From NCBI RefSeq assembly GCF_003206155.1, contig NZ_PZJV01000005.1:1-64000 (forward strand): 64,000 nt of DNA, written 5' to 3'. Under the pieces are notes generated by a model that was not told where the DNA came from, searched no databases, and saw only the letters and a list, made by a program, of their open reading frames with translations. Shown here in pieces: positions 57,086-64,000 of this stretch (positions within the stretch are counted from its first letter, which is position 1; each line of letters begins with the position of its first letter). A program made the position numbers and the translations under genes. The DNA is from Salinicola halophilus (lineage in GTDB: Bacteria > Pseudomonadota > Gammaproteobacteria > Pseudomonadales > Halomonadaceae).

Positions 57086-58921
57086 TCAGGCGCTGACATG
57101 CGTGGCACGCTTGAGCAACCGCGCTTCGACGCTGGCCACGGGTTGCGGCCGCGCATAGAGATAGCCCTGCACATGGCGACAGCCGCGGGCCAGCAGAAAG
57201 TCACGCTGCTCCGTCGTTTCGACTCCCTCGGCGATCACATCGAGATTCAGGCCCTGCGCCATCGCGAGGACCGCCGAAGTGATGGCGGCATCGGCATGAT
57301 CGTGGGGAAGCGCGCGAATGAACTCGCGATCGAGCTTCAGCTTGTCCACCGGCAGGCGCTTGAGATAGGCCATCGACGAGTAGCCGGTTCCAAAGTCGTC
57401 GATGGCGATCTGAAGCCCCTCACGTCGCAGTGATTCGAGTCGCGGCGAAACGTCCCCGGCGCGCTCGTCGAGCAGTACCGACTCGGTCAGTTCGAGGCCG
57501 AGCAGCGTCGCCGGCACTCGATACTGATTGAGCGTCGCCAGCAGACGTGACTCCAGGTCGCCCTGGATCAGCTGCAGCGCCGAGATATTGACCCAGACCG
57601 GCAGCATCGTGATACCGAGCGCGCGCCATGTGGCGATCTGCGCGATGACGCGATCGAGTACCCAGTTACCGAGCGCTGGCATCAGACCGTGACGCTCTGC
57701 CAGTGCGATGAACTCGTTCGGCGGGACCTGACCGTAATCCGGATGCTGCCATCGCAGCAGCGCCTCCATGCCCACCAGCTCGCCGTCGTCGAGACGGTGC
57801 TGGGTCTGATAGTGAACCTCGAGCTGGGTATCGTTGACGATGGCTTGATGCAGCTCGTTGGACATCGTCAGCTGGCGGTCGTCGTCGACTTCCAGTGACG
57901 GCCGAAAGCGCCGGTCGTGATTGCGCCCGTGGCGCTTGGCGCTGTAGAGCGCCGACTCCAGACGCTGAAAGAGCACGCCGGCATCACTGCCGTCTTCAGG
58001 GGCGCGGCAGCTACCGATGGTGAGCCCCAGACGCAGCGCATTGCCCTCGATCTCGAACGGCTCGCTCAGATGCTGACGAAGACTCGCCACCCACTGCTCA
58101 TGGTCTTCGAAGGTGGTGGTTCGAATGACCATGAACTCGTCGCCACCGAGCCGACCGACGATACCGCCGGCGACCTGCGCGGCGAGACGCTGACCGAACC
58201 GCGCCAACAGGCGATCGCCGCAGTCCACGCCCAGACCGTCGTTGATCGACTTGAAACCGTCGATGTCGATCAGCGCGAGATCGAGCCCCTCCCCGGCACG
58301 CAGGTGACGCAGCCGTGAGGCCAGCAGATCGTGCAGGCGCCGACGGTTGGGCAGCCCCGTCAGCGGGTCTTCGAAGCCGATACGTCGCAGATCCTGCTCT
58401 CGTGCCTTGTGCCGACTGATGTCGCTGAAAAGACCGATGTAGTGTGTGGCCCGCCCTCTCCGGTCATAGCACGCCCTGACGCGCAGCCACTCGGGATACT
58501 GATCGCCGTGCTTGCGCTGATTCCAGACCTCGCCCTCCCAGCGGCCGGTGGCCCTCAGCGTCTGCCAGTAGCGATCGTAGAAACTGCGATCGTGACGCCC
58601 CGAAGAGAGCGAGGCGGGATTGAGTCCCGCGACATCATCGAGCGTATAGCCGGTGATCTGGGTAAAGGCAGGATTGACGACATCGATGCGGTTGGCGGCG
58701 TTGGTGATCATGAGCCCGTCCTGCGAGAGCTCGAGCGCCTGCTCTGCCAGCCGTCGTCGACCGTGCTCGGCGCGGATATGACGCCACAGGTCGATCCAGG
58801 CGACAGCCACCACGGCCAGGGCCGCAAATCTCAGCGCCAGCAATGGCAGAATCACCGCTGCGATGAGCGCGGCGAGACCGAGCCACGCAAGCGGGCGGTT
58901 CAGCGAAAACGAAGGCCACAT
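57086..58921 (-). CDS. membrane PAS-GGDEF-EAL protein (cyclic-di-GMP turnover)
   Basis: From the ATG at 58921 the product is 611 aa. Two close hydrophobic segments (about 8-45) are followed by a PAS domain (about 60-170, with ISRHK at its end), a GGDEF domain with intact RLGGDEFMVI (259-263) and an EAL domain with GMEALLRWQ (386-388) and IDDFGTGYSSMAYLKRLP. No RxxD inhibitory site precedes GGDEF. Both catalytic motifs look intact, so it may make or degrade cyclic di-GMP. The PAS lacks the LOV cysteine motif, so it is not a flavin blue-light receptor. The start is uncertain; the frame is open to 59098, but that would leave only 76 bases before fabA. Confidence 0.85.
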   Translation of the reverse strand: MWPSFSLNRPLAWLGLAALIAAVILPLLALRFAALAVVAVAWIDLWRHIRAEHGRRRLAEQALELSQDGLMITNAANRIDVVNPAFTQITGYTLDDVAGLNPASLSSGRHDRSFYDRYWQTLRATGRWEGEVWNQRKHGDQYPEWLRVRACYDRRGRATHYIGLFSDISRHKAREQDLRRIGFEDPLTGLPNRRRLHDLLASRLRHLRAGEGLDLALIDIDGFKSINDGLGVDCGDRLLARFGQRLAAQVAGGIVGRLGGDEFMVIRTTTFEDHEQWVASLRQHLSEPFEIEGNALRLGLTIGSCRAPEDGSDAGVLFQRLESALYSAKRHGRNHDRRFRPSLEVDDDRQLTMSNELHQAIVNDTQLEVHYQTQHRLDDGELVGMEALLRWQHPDYGQVPPNEFIALAERHGLMPALGNWVLDRVIAQIATWRALGITMLPVWVNISALQLIQGDLESRLLATLNQYRVPATLLGLELTESVLLDERAGDVSPRLESLRREGLQIAIDDFGTGYSSMAYLKRLPVDKLKLDREFIRALPHDHADAAITSAVLAMAQGLNLDVIAEGVETTEQRDFLLARGCRHVQGYLYARPQPVASVEARLLKRATHVSA

Positions 58922-59174
58922 AGGGTGTTGGTCACCGTCTCTTGTATCGTCTATCGTCTGTTGCGAGATCGCGTGAGGCGGATGCTCGAACGAATCGACA
59001 TCTGTTCCCTTATTCAGCGCATCATGCCCCGGGCCCATCGAGCGGGGCAAGTTCGGCGCGGGTGTCGAGCGGGCATCTCGCCACGGGGTGGCGTGCATTC
59101 ACTGCGCTCAGCCAGTAGACTGGCCGCGCCTTGCAGACCACGGGCACACTCTCTTCGATTCTCGGAACGATCTA

Positions 59175-59690
59175 GTGACCAGACAGCACTCTTTCAGCCA
59201 CGACGATCTGCTGAAATGCAGCCGGGGCGAACTGTTCGGCCCCGGTAACGCCCAATTGCCGGCACCCAACATGCTGATGCTCGATCGCATCACGCGGATC
59301 AACGAGGACGGGGGCAAGTACCAGAAAGGCGAAATCGTCGCCGAACTGGATATCCATCCCGACCTCTGGTTCTTCCAATGCCATTTCCCCGGCGATCCGG
59401 TGATGCCGGGCTGCCTCGGCCTCGATGCCATGTGGCAGCTGGTGGGCTTTCACCTGGGCTGGCTCGGTAACCCCGGCCGCGGTCGAGCGCTCGGGTGCGG
59501 CGAGGTCAAGTTCTCCGGGCAGATCCTGCCGAACGCCGGCCAGGTTTCCTACCATATCGAGATCAAGCGCGTGATCACGCGTCGACTGGTTCTGGGTATC
59601 GCCGATGGTACGCTGTCGGTGGATGGCCAGGACATCTATCAGGCCAAAGACCTGCGGGTCGGCCTGTTCACCAATACAGAGAATTTCTGA
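59175..59690 (+). CDS. fabA: 3-hydroxydecanoyl-ACP dehydratase/isomerase
   Basis: FabA dehydrates 3-hydroxydecanoyl-ACP and isomerises the product to cis-3-decenoyl-ACP, the branch point to unsaturated fatty acids. I chose the GTG at 59175, giving 171 aa with start [22 protein letters not shown], matching known FabA. The active-site His is in [11 protein letters not shown] and the Asp in LGLDAMWQL. The frame is open upstream to 59088. It forms an operon with fabB, 13 bases downstream, as in Pseudomonas, and is divergent from the GGDEF-EAL gene. Confidence 0.96.
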   Translation: MTRQHSFSHDDLLKCSRGELFGPGNAQLPAPNMLMLDRITRINEDGGKYQKGEIVAELDIHPDLWFFQCHFPGDPVMPGCLGLDAMWQLVGFHLGWLGNPGRGRALGCGEVKFSGQILPNAGQVSYHIEIKRVITRRLVLGIADGTLSVDGQDIYQAKDLRVGLFTNTENF

Positions 59691-59703
59691 GCGGGAGGCT
59701 TCC

Positions 59704-60921
59704 ATGAAACGAGTGGTAGTCACCGGCCTGGGCGTCGTCTCCTGCCTAGGCAATGACGCCCAGCAGGTGCTCGACTCACTGCGTCAGGGGCGCTCCGGCA
59801 TACGCTTCAAGCCGGAGTACGCCGAGCTCGGTTTTCGTAGCCACGTGGCGGGGAGCGTCGATATCGATATCGACGCACTGGTCGATCGCAAACAGCTGCG
59901 CTTCATGGGCGACGCGGCGGCCTACGCCTATATCGCCATGCAGCAGGCGATCGAGGACTCGGGGCTTTCAGCCGACGAGGTCTCCAACCCCCGCACCGGC
60001 CTGATTGCCGGCTCCGGCGGTGCGTCCAGCGCCAACCAGGTCGAAGCGGCCGACATCATGCGTGAGAAAGGGCTGCGACGCGTCGGGCCCTATCGTGTCA
60101 CCCGAACCATGGGCAGCACGGTATCGGCCTGTCTGGCAACGCCGTTCAAGATACAGGGGGTCAACTACTCGATCTCCTCGGCCTGTGCCACCTCGGCGCA
60201 CTGCATCGGCACCGCCGTCGAGCAGATTCAGCTCGGCAAGCAGGACGTTGTCTTCGCCGGCGGCGGCGAGGAGGAGCACTGGACGCTGTCGTGTCTGTTC
60301 GACGCCATGGGCGCGCTGAGCACGCACTACAACGACACGCCCGAGAAAGCTTCGCGTCCCTACGACGTCGATCGTGACGGCTTCATCATCGCCGGCGGCG
60401 GCGGCATGCTGGTGATCGAGGAGCTCGAGCACGCCAAGGCGCGCGGTGCCAAGATCTACGCCGAGATCACAGGCTACGGCGCGACCTCCGACGGCCACGA
60501 CATGGTGGCACCGTCCGGCGAAGGGGCGGCACGCTGCATGCGTCAGGCGCTCGCCGGGCTCGAGGGCAAGGTCGATTACGTCAACACCCACGGCACCTCG
60601 ACGCCAGTGGGCGACGTTGCCGAGCTCAAGGCGATCCGCGAGATATTCGGCGATACCACGCCGGCGATGAGCTCCACCAAATCACTCACCGGCCACTCGC
60701 TGGGCGCGACAGGGGTGCAGGAGGCGATCTACTCGCTGCTGATGATGGAGCACCGCTTCCTCTGCGCTTCTGCCAACATCGACAATCTCGACGAACAGGC
60801 GAACGGTTTCGACATCGTTCGCACCCGGCGAGACGATGTGGAGGTCAAGCGCGTGCTCTCCAACAGCTTCGGCTTCGGCGGCACCAACGCCTGTCTGGTG
60901 CTCGACCGCTACGACGGCTGA
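59704..60921 (+). CDS. fabB: 3-oxoacyl-ACP synthase I
   Basis: FabB elongates cis-3-decenoyl-ACP and other acyl-ACPs in the anaerobic route to unsaturated fatty acids. The 405-aa product is the usual length. The catalytic Cys lies in [14 protein letters not shown], the two histidines in [11 protein letters not shown] and [11 protein letters not shown], and the C-terminal [12 protein letters not shown] block is present. It follows fabA behind GGGAGG and ends in a strong terminator. Confidence 0.97.
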   Translation: MKRVVVTGLGVVSCLGNDAQQVLDSLRQGRSGIRFKPEYAELGFRSHVAGSVDIDIDALVDRKQLRFMGDAAAYAYIAMQQAIEDSGLSADEVSNPRTGLIAGSGGASSANQVEAADIMREKGLRRVGPYRVTRTMGSTVSACLATPFKIQGVNYSISSACATSAHCIGTAVEQIQLGKQDVVFAGGGEEEHWTLSCLFDAMGALSTHYNDTPEKASRPYDVDRDGFIIAGGGGMLVIEELEHAKARGAKIYAEITGYGATSDGHDMVAPSGEGAARCMRQALAGLEGKVDYVNTHGTSTPVGDVAELKAIREIFGDTTPAMSSTKSLTGHSLGATGVQEAIYSLLMMEHRFLCASANIDNLDEQANGFDIVRTRRDDVEVKRVLSNSFGFGGTNACLVLDRYDG

Positions 60922-60956
60922 CGCCTTCGGCGAAATCCGGTCAACCGACGTACACG

Positions 60957-60981
60957 AAAGGCGCCCCGCGGGGCGCCTTTT
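60957..60981 (+). terminator. intrinsic terminator after fabB
   Basis: AAAGGCGCCCC (60957-60967) pairs with GGGGCGCCTTT (60970-60980) around a GC loop, ending in TTTT. The AAA at the left may also help the convergent plsC. Confidence 0.8.
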
Positions 60982-61074
60982 GCATGTAATGGGCTGGAAG
61001 CGTTGCGCCGGGTATCGTGTCGGCGGCGACTGGTTCGACCACTCGCCGGCCCGCCCCGGCGTCTCGACGTCCCT

Positions 61075-61833
61075 CTAGGAGGGCAGCCCTGCCGCCGGCG
61101 CCTTCTCCGGCTGCGGCGGCCGCGGCACTTCGGAGATCTCGGCGAGCGTCTGCTCGATCCAGCGCTCGACCTCTTCGAGAATCGCCTCCGGCTTGCGCCC
61201 CACCGTTTCGATCGGCTCACCGACGACGACGTTGAGCGTCCCCGGCTGCTTGATCCAGTGCCGTCCCCAGTGCTCGCCGGCGTTGTGCGCGACCGGCAGC
61301 ACCGGCACGCCGGCGCGGCAGGCGATGACGATGCCGCTCTTGTTGTAGCGACGCCGCTCTCCGGGGGCCACCCGCGTGCCCTCCGGGAAGATCAGCACCG
61401 ACAGCCCCTCCTCGAGACGCAGTTTGCCGTGCGTGAGCACCTGGCGCATGGCGTTGGACGGGCGCGAACGGTCCAGCGGAATCGGCTTGAGCAGGCGAAC
61501 CCCCCAGCCGAACAGGGGAATGCTCAAGAGCTCTTTTTTGAGCACCGTGCAGATCGGTGTCTTGAGCAGCTGCAGAAAGACCGTTTCCCACTCGCTCTGA
61601 TGATTGGAGAGCACCACGCAGGGGCCGCCGGGGACGTTACCGCGTCCCTGGATGCGATAACGAATGGCGCAGGTGATCGACAGCCACTTCATGATGAAGC
61701 GGTTGTGGCAGTTGAACAGCTTGAAGCGCGCACGCAGCGGCAGCATCAGCCCGAGCGGCAGCATCAGCAGGCCGGAGACGAAAATCGCCAGGAAGTAGCC
61801 GGCGTAGAACAAAAGAGTACGAATCGCTTTCAT
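61075..61833 (-). CDS. plsC: 1-acyl-sn-glycerol-3-phosphate acyltransferase
   Basis: PlsC adds the second acyl chain in phosphatidic acid synthesis at the inner membrane. The 252-aa product has an N-terminal hydrophobic segment (about 3-30), the acyltransferase block I SNHQSEWETVFLQ (His with Glu in place of the usual Asp, a common proteobacterial form) and block III FPEGTRVAPGER. The C-terminus carries a short Pro- and Ala-rich tail. Its ATG overlaps the upstream gene stop (ATGA). It is convergent with fabB, another lipid gene. Confidence 0.93.
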   Translation of the reverse strand: MKAIRTLLFYAGYFLAIFVSGLLMLPLGLMLPLRARFKLFNCHNRFIMKWLSITCAIRYRIQGRGNVPGGPCVVLSNHQSEWETVFLQLLKTPICTVLKKELLSIPLFGWGVRLLKPIPLDRSRPSNAMRQVLTHGKLRLEEGLSVLIFPEGTRVAPGERRRYNKSGIVIACRAGVPVLPVAHNAGEHWGRHWIKQPGTLNVVVGEPIETVGRKPEAILEEVERWIEQTLAEISEVPRPPQPEKAPAAGLPS

Positions 61834-62744
61834 GCGTCGGCCGCTGCCTCGTTGCTGCCGGATGGATGGTCACTGGCGACGGCGAGATCGCGACGCGACC
61901 ATTCGTCGAGCATCAGATCGAGCTCCGCTCGCCAGGATTTCTGGTGCACGCCGAAGACCTCGAGCAGGCGACGGCAGTCGAGCACGCGACGTAGTGGAAT
62001 GTCGTGGTGCTGGTTGAGCGCGTGAAGTTCGCCCAGCCGACAGGCCCTGCCCGCGCCTTCGATACGCGTCGCGAGCTGAGTGCGCACCACCGATGCGAAG
62101 GTATAGACGCTCACCGGCTCGACGCCGGCGAGATGGTAGGTTCCCCAGCCGCCGGCGCCACTGTCGAGCTGCAGCAGCATGCCGATGAGTGCCCTGGCTA
62201 CCGCCGCCACCGAAGTCGGACAGAGAATGACGTCCTGCGCCGCGCGCACACTGTCTCCCCTGACCAGCGTATCGATCAGCGGCCCCAGCCAGGCATCGCT
62301 TCCCGTCAGCGCGAACAGAGGGCCCACACGCAACACGATGTGCTGAGGGTGGCGACGGCACCGCTCGCCGGTCTGGACCAGTCGACGCAGCGTTTCGTCT
62401 CTTGGCGCAGGCATCGCGGTTTCATCGATCGCCCCTTCGGCACCGTCCTCGAACGGCGCATCCGACACGCACCAGACCAGCGGAATCTGGCGCTGTCGGC
62501 ACTCGCTCGCCAGCGCTTCGACCTGGTCACAGTGGGCGTACACTTCAGCGGGCTCGCGCCGCTGCGGATCCTCCAGCGGCGGCACGATGACCGCTTTGGG
62601 CGCGCGAGAGAAAACGGCCTCGAGGTCCAGCGTGGTGGAGCCCGAGGGCGCCACGCACTCGAAGTTGATGTCGCTGCGCGTGGCGGCGAGTCGCGTCAAC
62701 GCCAGGCTCAGGCAGTGATCGGATCGTGTCAGGACACAGTTCAC
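61830..62744 (-). CDS. degenerate NAD-epimerase-like (RmlD-like) protein
   Basis: The chosen GTG (62744) follows GGAGAGG and gives 304 aa; longer GTG starts have poor spacing. The protein resembles the sugar-nucleotide epimerase/RmlD superfamily from about residue 55 onward (PLVWCVSDAPFEDG, HIVLRVGPLF, CPTSVAAVARALIGML, GTYHLAGVEPVS). The N-terminal nucleotide loop, normally GxxGxxG, reads VLTRSDHCLSLAL and has lost its glycines. It may not bind NAD in the usual way. It is translationally coupled to plsC by ATGA, suggesting a linked role at the membrane, unknown. Confidence 0.65.
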   Translation of the reverse strand: MNCVLTRSDHCLSLALTRLAATRSDINFECVAPSGSTTLDLEAVFSRAPKAVIVPPLEDPQRREPAEVYAHCDQVEALASECRQRQIPLVWCVSDAPFEDGAEGAIDETAMPAPRDETLRRLVQTGERCRRHPQHIVLRVGPLFALTGSDAWLGPLIDTLVRGDSVRAAQDVILCPTSVAAVARALIGMLLQLDSGAGGWGTYHLAGVEPVSVYTFASVVRTQLATRIEGAGRACRLGELHALNQHHDIPLRRVLDCRRLLEVFGVHQKSWRAELDLMLDEWSRRDLAVASDHPSGSNEAAADA

Positions 62745-62957
62745 ATCGCCTCTCCGCTGCACTTCATCGTCAATCACTCTCCTTGCGTGATGGCCCTCGC
62801 CTCATCGAATTGACCATCCGTCGTTCGACGCCAACGCCTTGCGCCCTGCCGCGCTCGCCCATGAATCGGAACCGTCGACGAGGGTTACCCACGGGAACGG
62901 CGCAGCTATGATGAAAACGTCGATCTCATGTACCACGTATCGAAAAGGGAACGTTTC

Positions 62958-63860
62958 ATGTCAAAGGATGCTCTGTCCACGAACGCCATGTCTGACGCGG
63001 CGAGCGTCGTCTGGGAAGTGGGGGCAACGCTCGGCGAGGGGCCGATCTGGTCGTCGGCACTCGCCGCACTGCTGTTCGTCGACATTCGCAAAGCCCAGCT
63101 CCACACCTGGCGCCCCCACGACGATCATCGTCAGAGCTGGACGCTCGACGAGGCCTGCTGCTGGGTACTGCCACGAGCCGGCGGCGGCTACGTCGCCGGG
63201 CTCACGACTGGCATCGTCGAACTGACGCTCGACGAGCACGGCCCGCGCCCCGGCAAACGCCTCACGCCGATCGAGTGGCTACCCGACGGCGATCGACTCA
63301 ACGATGCCGGCAGCGACGATCGAGGCCGGCTCTGGTTCGGCTCCATGGACAACGACGAGGTCCATTCGAAGGGCTATCTCTATCGCCTCGATGGCCGCGG
63401 CGTGGTCGAAATGGACAGCGAGTATCACGTCACCAACGGTCCGGCCTTCTCCCCCGACGGGGGCACACTTTACCATAACGACAGTGCTCGCCAGGTCGTG
63501 CTCGCCTTCGATCTCGACGCCGACGGCAATCTGTCGAACCGGCGCGAACACATTCGCTTCGGCGCCGACGAGGGCTACCCCGACGGCATGACCTGCGACC
63601 GCGACGGCGGCCTCTGGGTCGCGCTATGGGACGGCGGCCGCGTGGCGCGCTTTCACCCCGATGGCCGGCTCGACCGGGAAGTGACGCTGCCGGTTTCGCG
63701 GCCGACCTCCTGCACTTTCGGCGGCGACGCCCTGGACCGGCTGTTCGTGACCTCGGCGGCGACCGGCTGCGACGACGAGCCGCTCGCCGGCGCGCTGTTC
63801 GAGATCGCCACGCCCGTCGGCGGTTTCGCCGCAAGCGAGGTCGAGCTGCCGACGGGCAAT
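62958..63860 (+). CDS. SMP-30/gluconolactonase/LRE-family lactonase
   Basis: This is a six-bladed beta-propeller metalloenzyme that hydrolyses sugar lactones. The frame stop is at 63867-63869, giving about 303 aa from the ATG at 62958, which has AAGGGA upstream. The three metal ligands are visible: Glu in ATLGEGPIW, Asn in HVTNGPAFSPDG and Asp in YPDGMTCDRDGGLWVALW; RLNDAGSDDRGRLWFGSM is the family signature. No sugar pathway genes are adjacent apart from a possible transporter fragment at the right edge, so the substrate is open. Confidence 0.85.
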
Positions 63861-63903
63861 GCCACCTGACGCGAAAGACCGCCCCGCCCCGGCACCGGCT
63901 GCG

Positions 63904-64000
63904 TCACCCGCGATGCGGCTCGGCGAGTACGCGACGATAGAAGCCGGCACAGACGGCGACGAACACCGCCAGCCCGAGCCACTGGGCGATGCCAGCAAAG
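63904..64000 (-). CDS. C-terminal fragment of a membrane protein (5' part outside the window)
   Basis: An open minus-strand frame enters from the right edge and stops at 63904. It encodes 31 residues, mostly one hydrophobic helix (AQWLGLAVFVAVCAGFY) followed by a basic tail RRVLAEPHRG. It looks like the last helix of an inner-membrane protein, convergent with the lactonase gene. The family cannot be told. Confidence 0.4.
   Translation of the reverse strand, partial: FAGIAQWLGLAVFVAVCAGFYRRVLAEPHRG

Noticed and set aside
57086-58921. The PAS protein as the missing blue-light receptor of the LitR-like regulator
   Set aside because: The PAS domain lacks the LOV cysteine motif and is followed by GGDEF-EAL, so it is not a short LOV protein.

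Overview
The window looks like a chromosome segment of a high-GC, pigmented gammaproteobacterium, most likely Halomonadaceae (Salinicola/Kushneria-like). This is inferred from protein families and gene order, not from a database search. FabA/FabB-type unsaturated fatty acid synthesis, IlvY-IlvC divergence, a Pseudomonas-like type IV pilus minor-pilin cluster and a Pantoea-type carotenoid cluster all point that way. No insertion sequence, integrase, prophage or CRISPR array was seen.

Left part (1-7.8 kb): tandem sigma70-like promoters point out of the left edge and probably drive an rRNA operon. Next come pssA, ilvC with divergent ilvY, ilvN and ilvI (branched-chain amino acid synthesis), then a sugar-porter MFS gene behind a long ilvI leader. 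Middle part (7.9-37 kb): clpB-pgeF-rluD-bamD-nadE-thiO-fimT-pilE-pilY1-pilX-pilW-pilV-ispH-fkpB-lspA-ileS-ribF-murJ-rpsT-proB-obgE-rpmA-rplU-ispB. As far as I recall, this follows the Pseudomonas aeruginosa order around PA4542-PA4569, except that nadE sits where pilS-pilR would be and pilY2 is missing. It covers protein quality control, outer membrane assembly, pilus biogenesis, isoprenoids, lipoprotein maturation, translation and peptidoglycan precursor export.

After a tRNA-Pro(CGG) comes an accessory block (37-49.8 kb). It holds a small secreted Cys protein and a complete crtE-idi-crtX-crtY-crtI-crtB operon with convergent crtZ, predicted to make zeaxanthin and its glucosides. It also holds a four-gene envelope redox module: a b-type cytochrome, a Tat-exported molybdopterin oxidoreductase and two paralogous secreted proteins. 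rapA follows.

Right part (52.9-64 kb): a photolyase locus has an SDR gene with a palindromic promoter, a MerR/LitR-like regulator lacking the B12 ligand, and phrB. A TGTACA-N12-TGTACA element lies upstream of the regulator and matches the operator reported for cobalamin-independent class II LitR proteins. Then come a PAS-GGDEF-EAL protein, divergent fabA-fabB, plsC with a degenerate Rossmann partner, an SMP-30 family lactonase and a truncated membrane protein at the right edge.

Most striking observations: IleS has lost all four C-terminal zinc-ligand cysteines; the light-response locus carries two distinct TGTACA-centred elements; the redox module has duplicated secreted partners; GAGCGAA-type short repeats sit directly upstream of ileS, proB and murJ; and nadE replaces pilSR.
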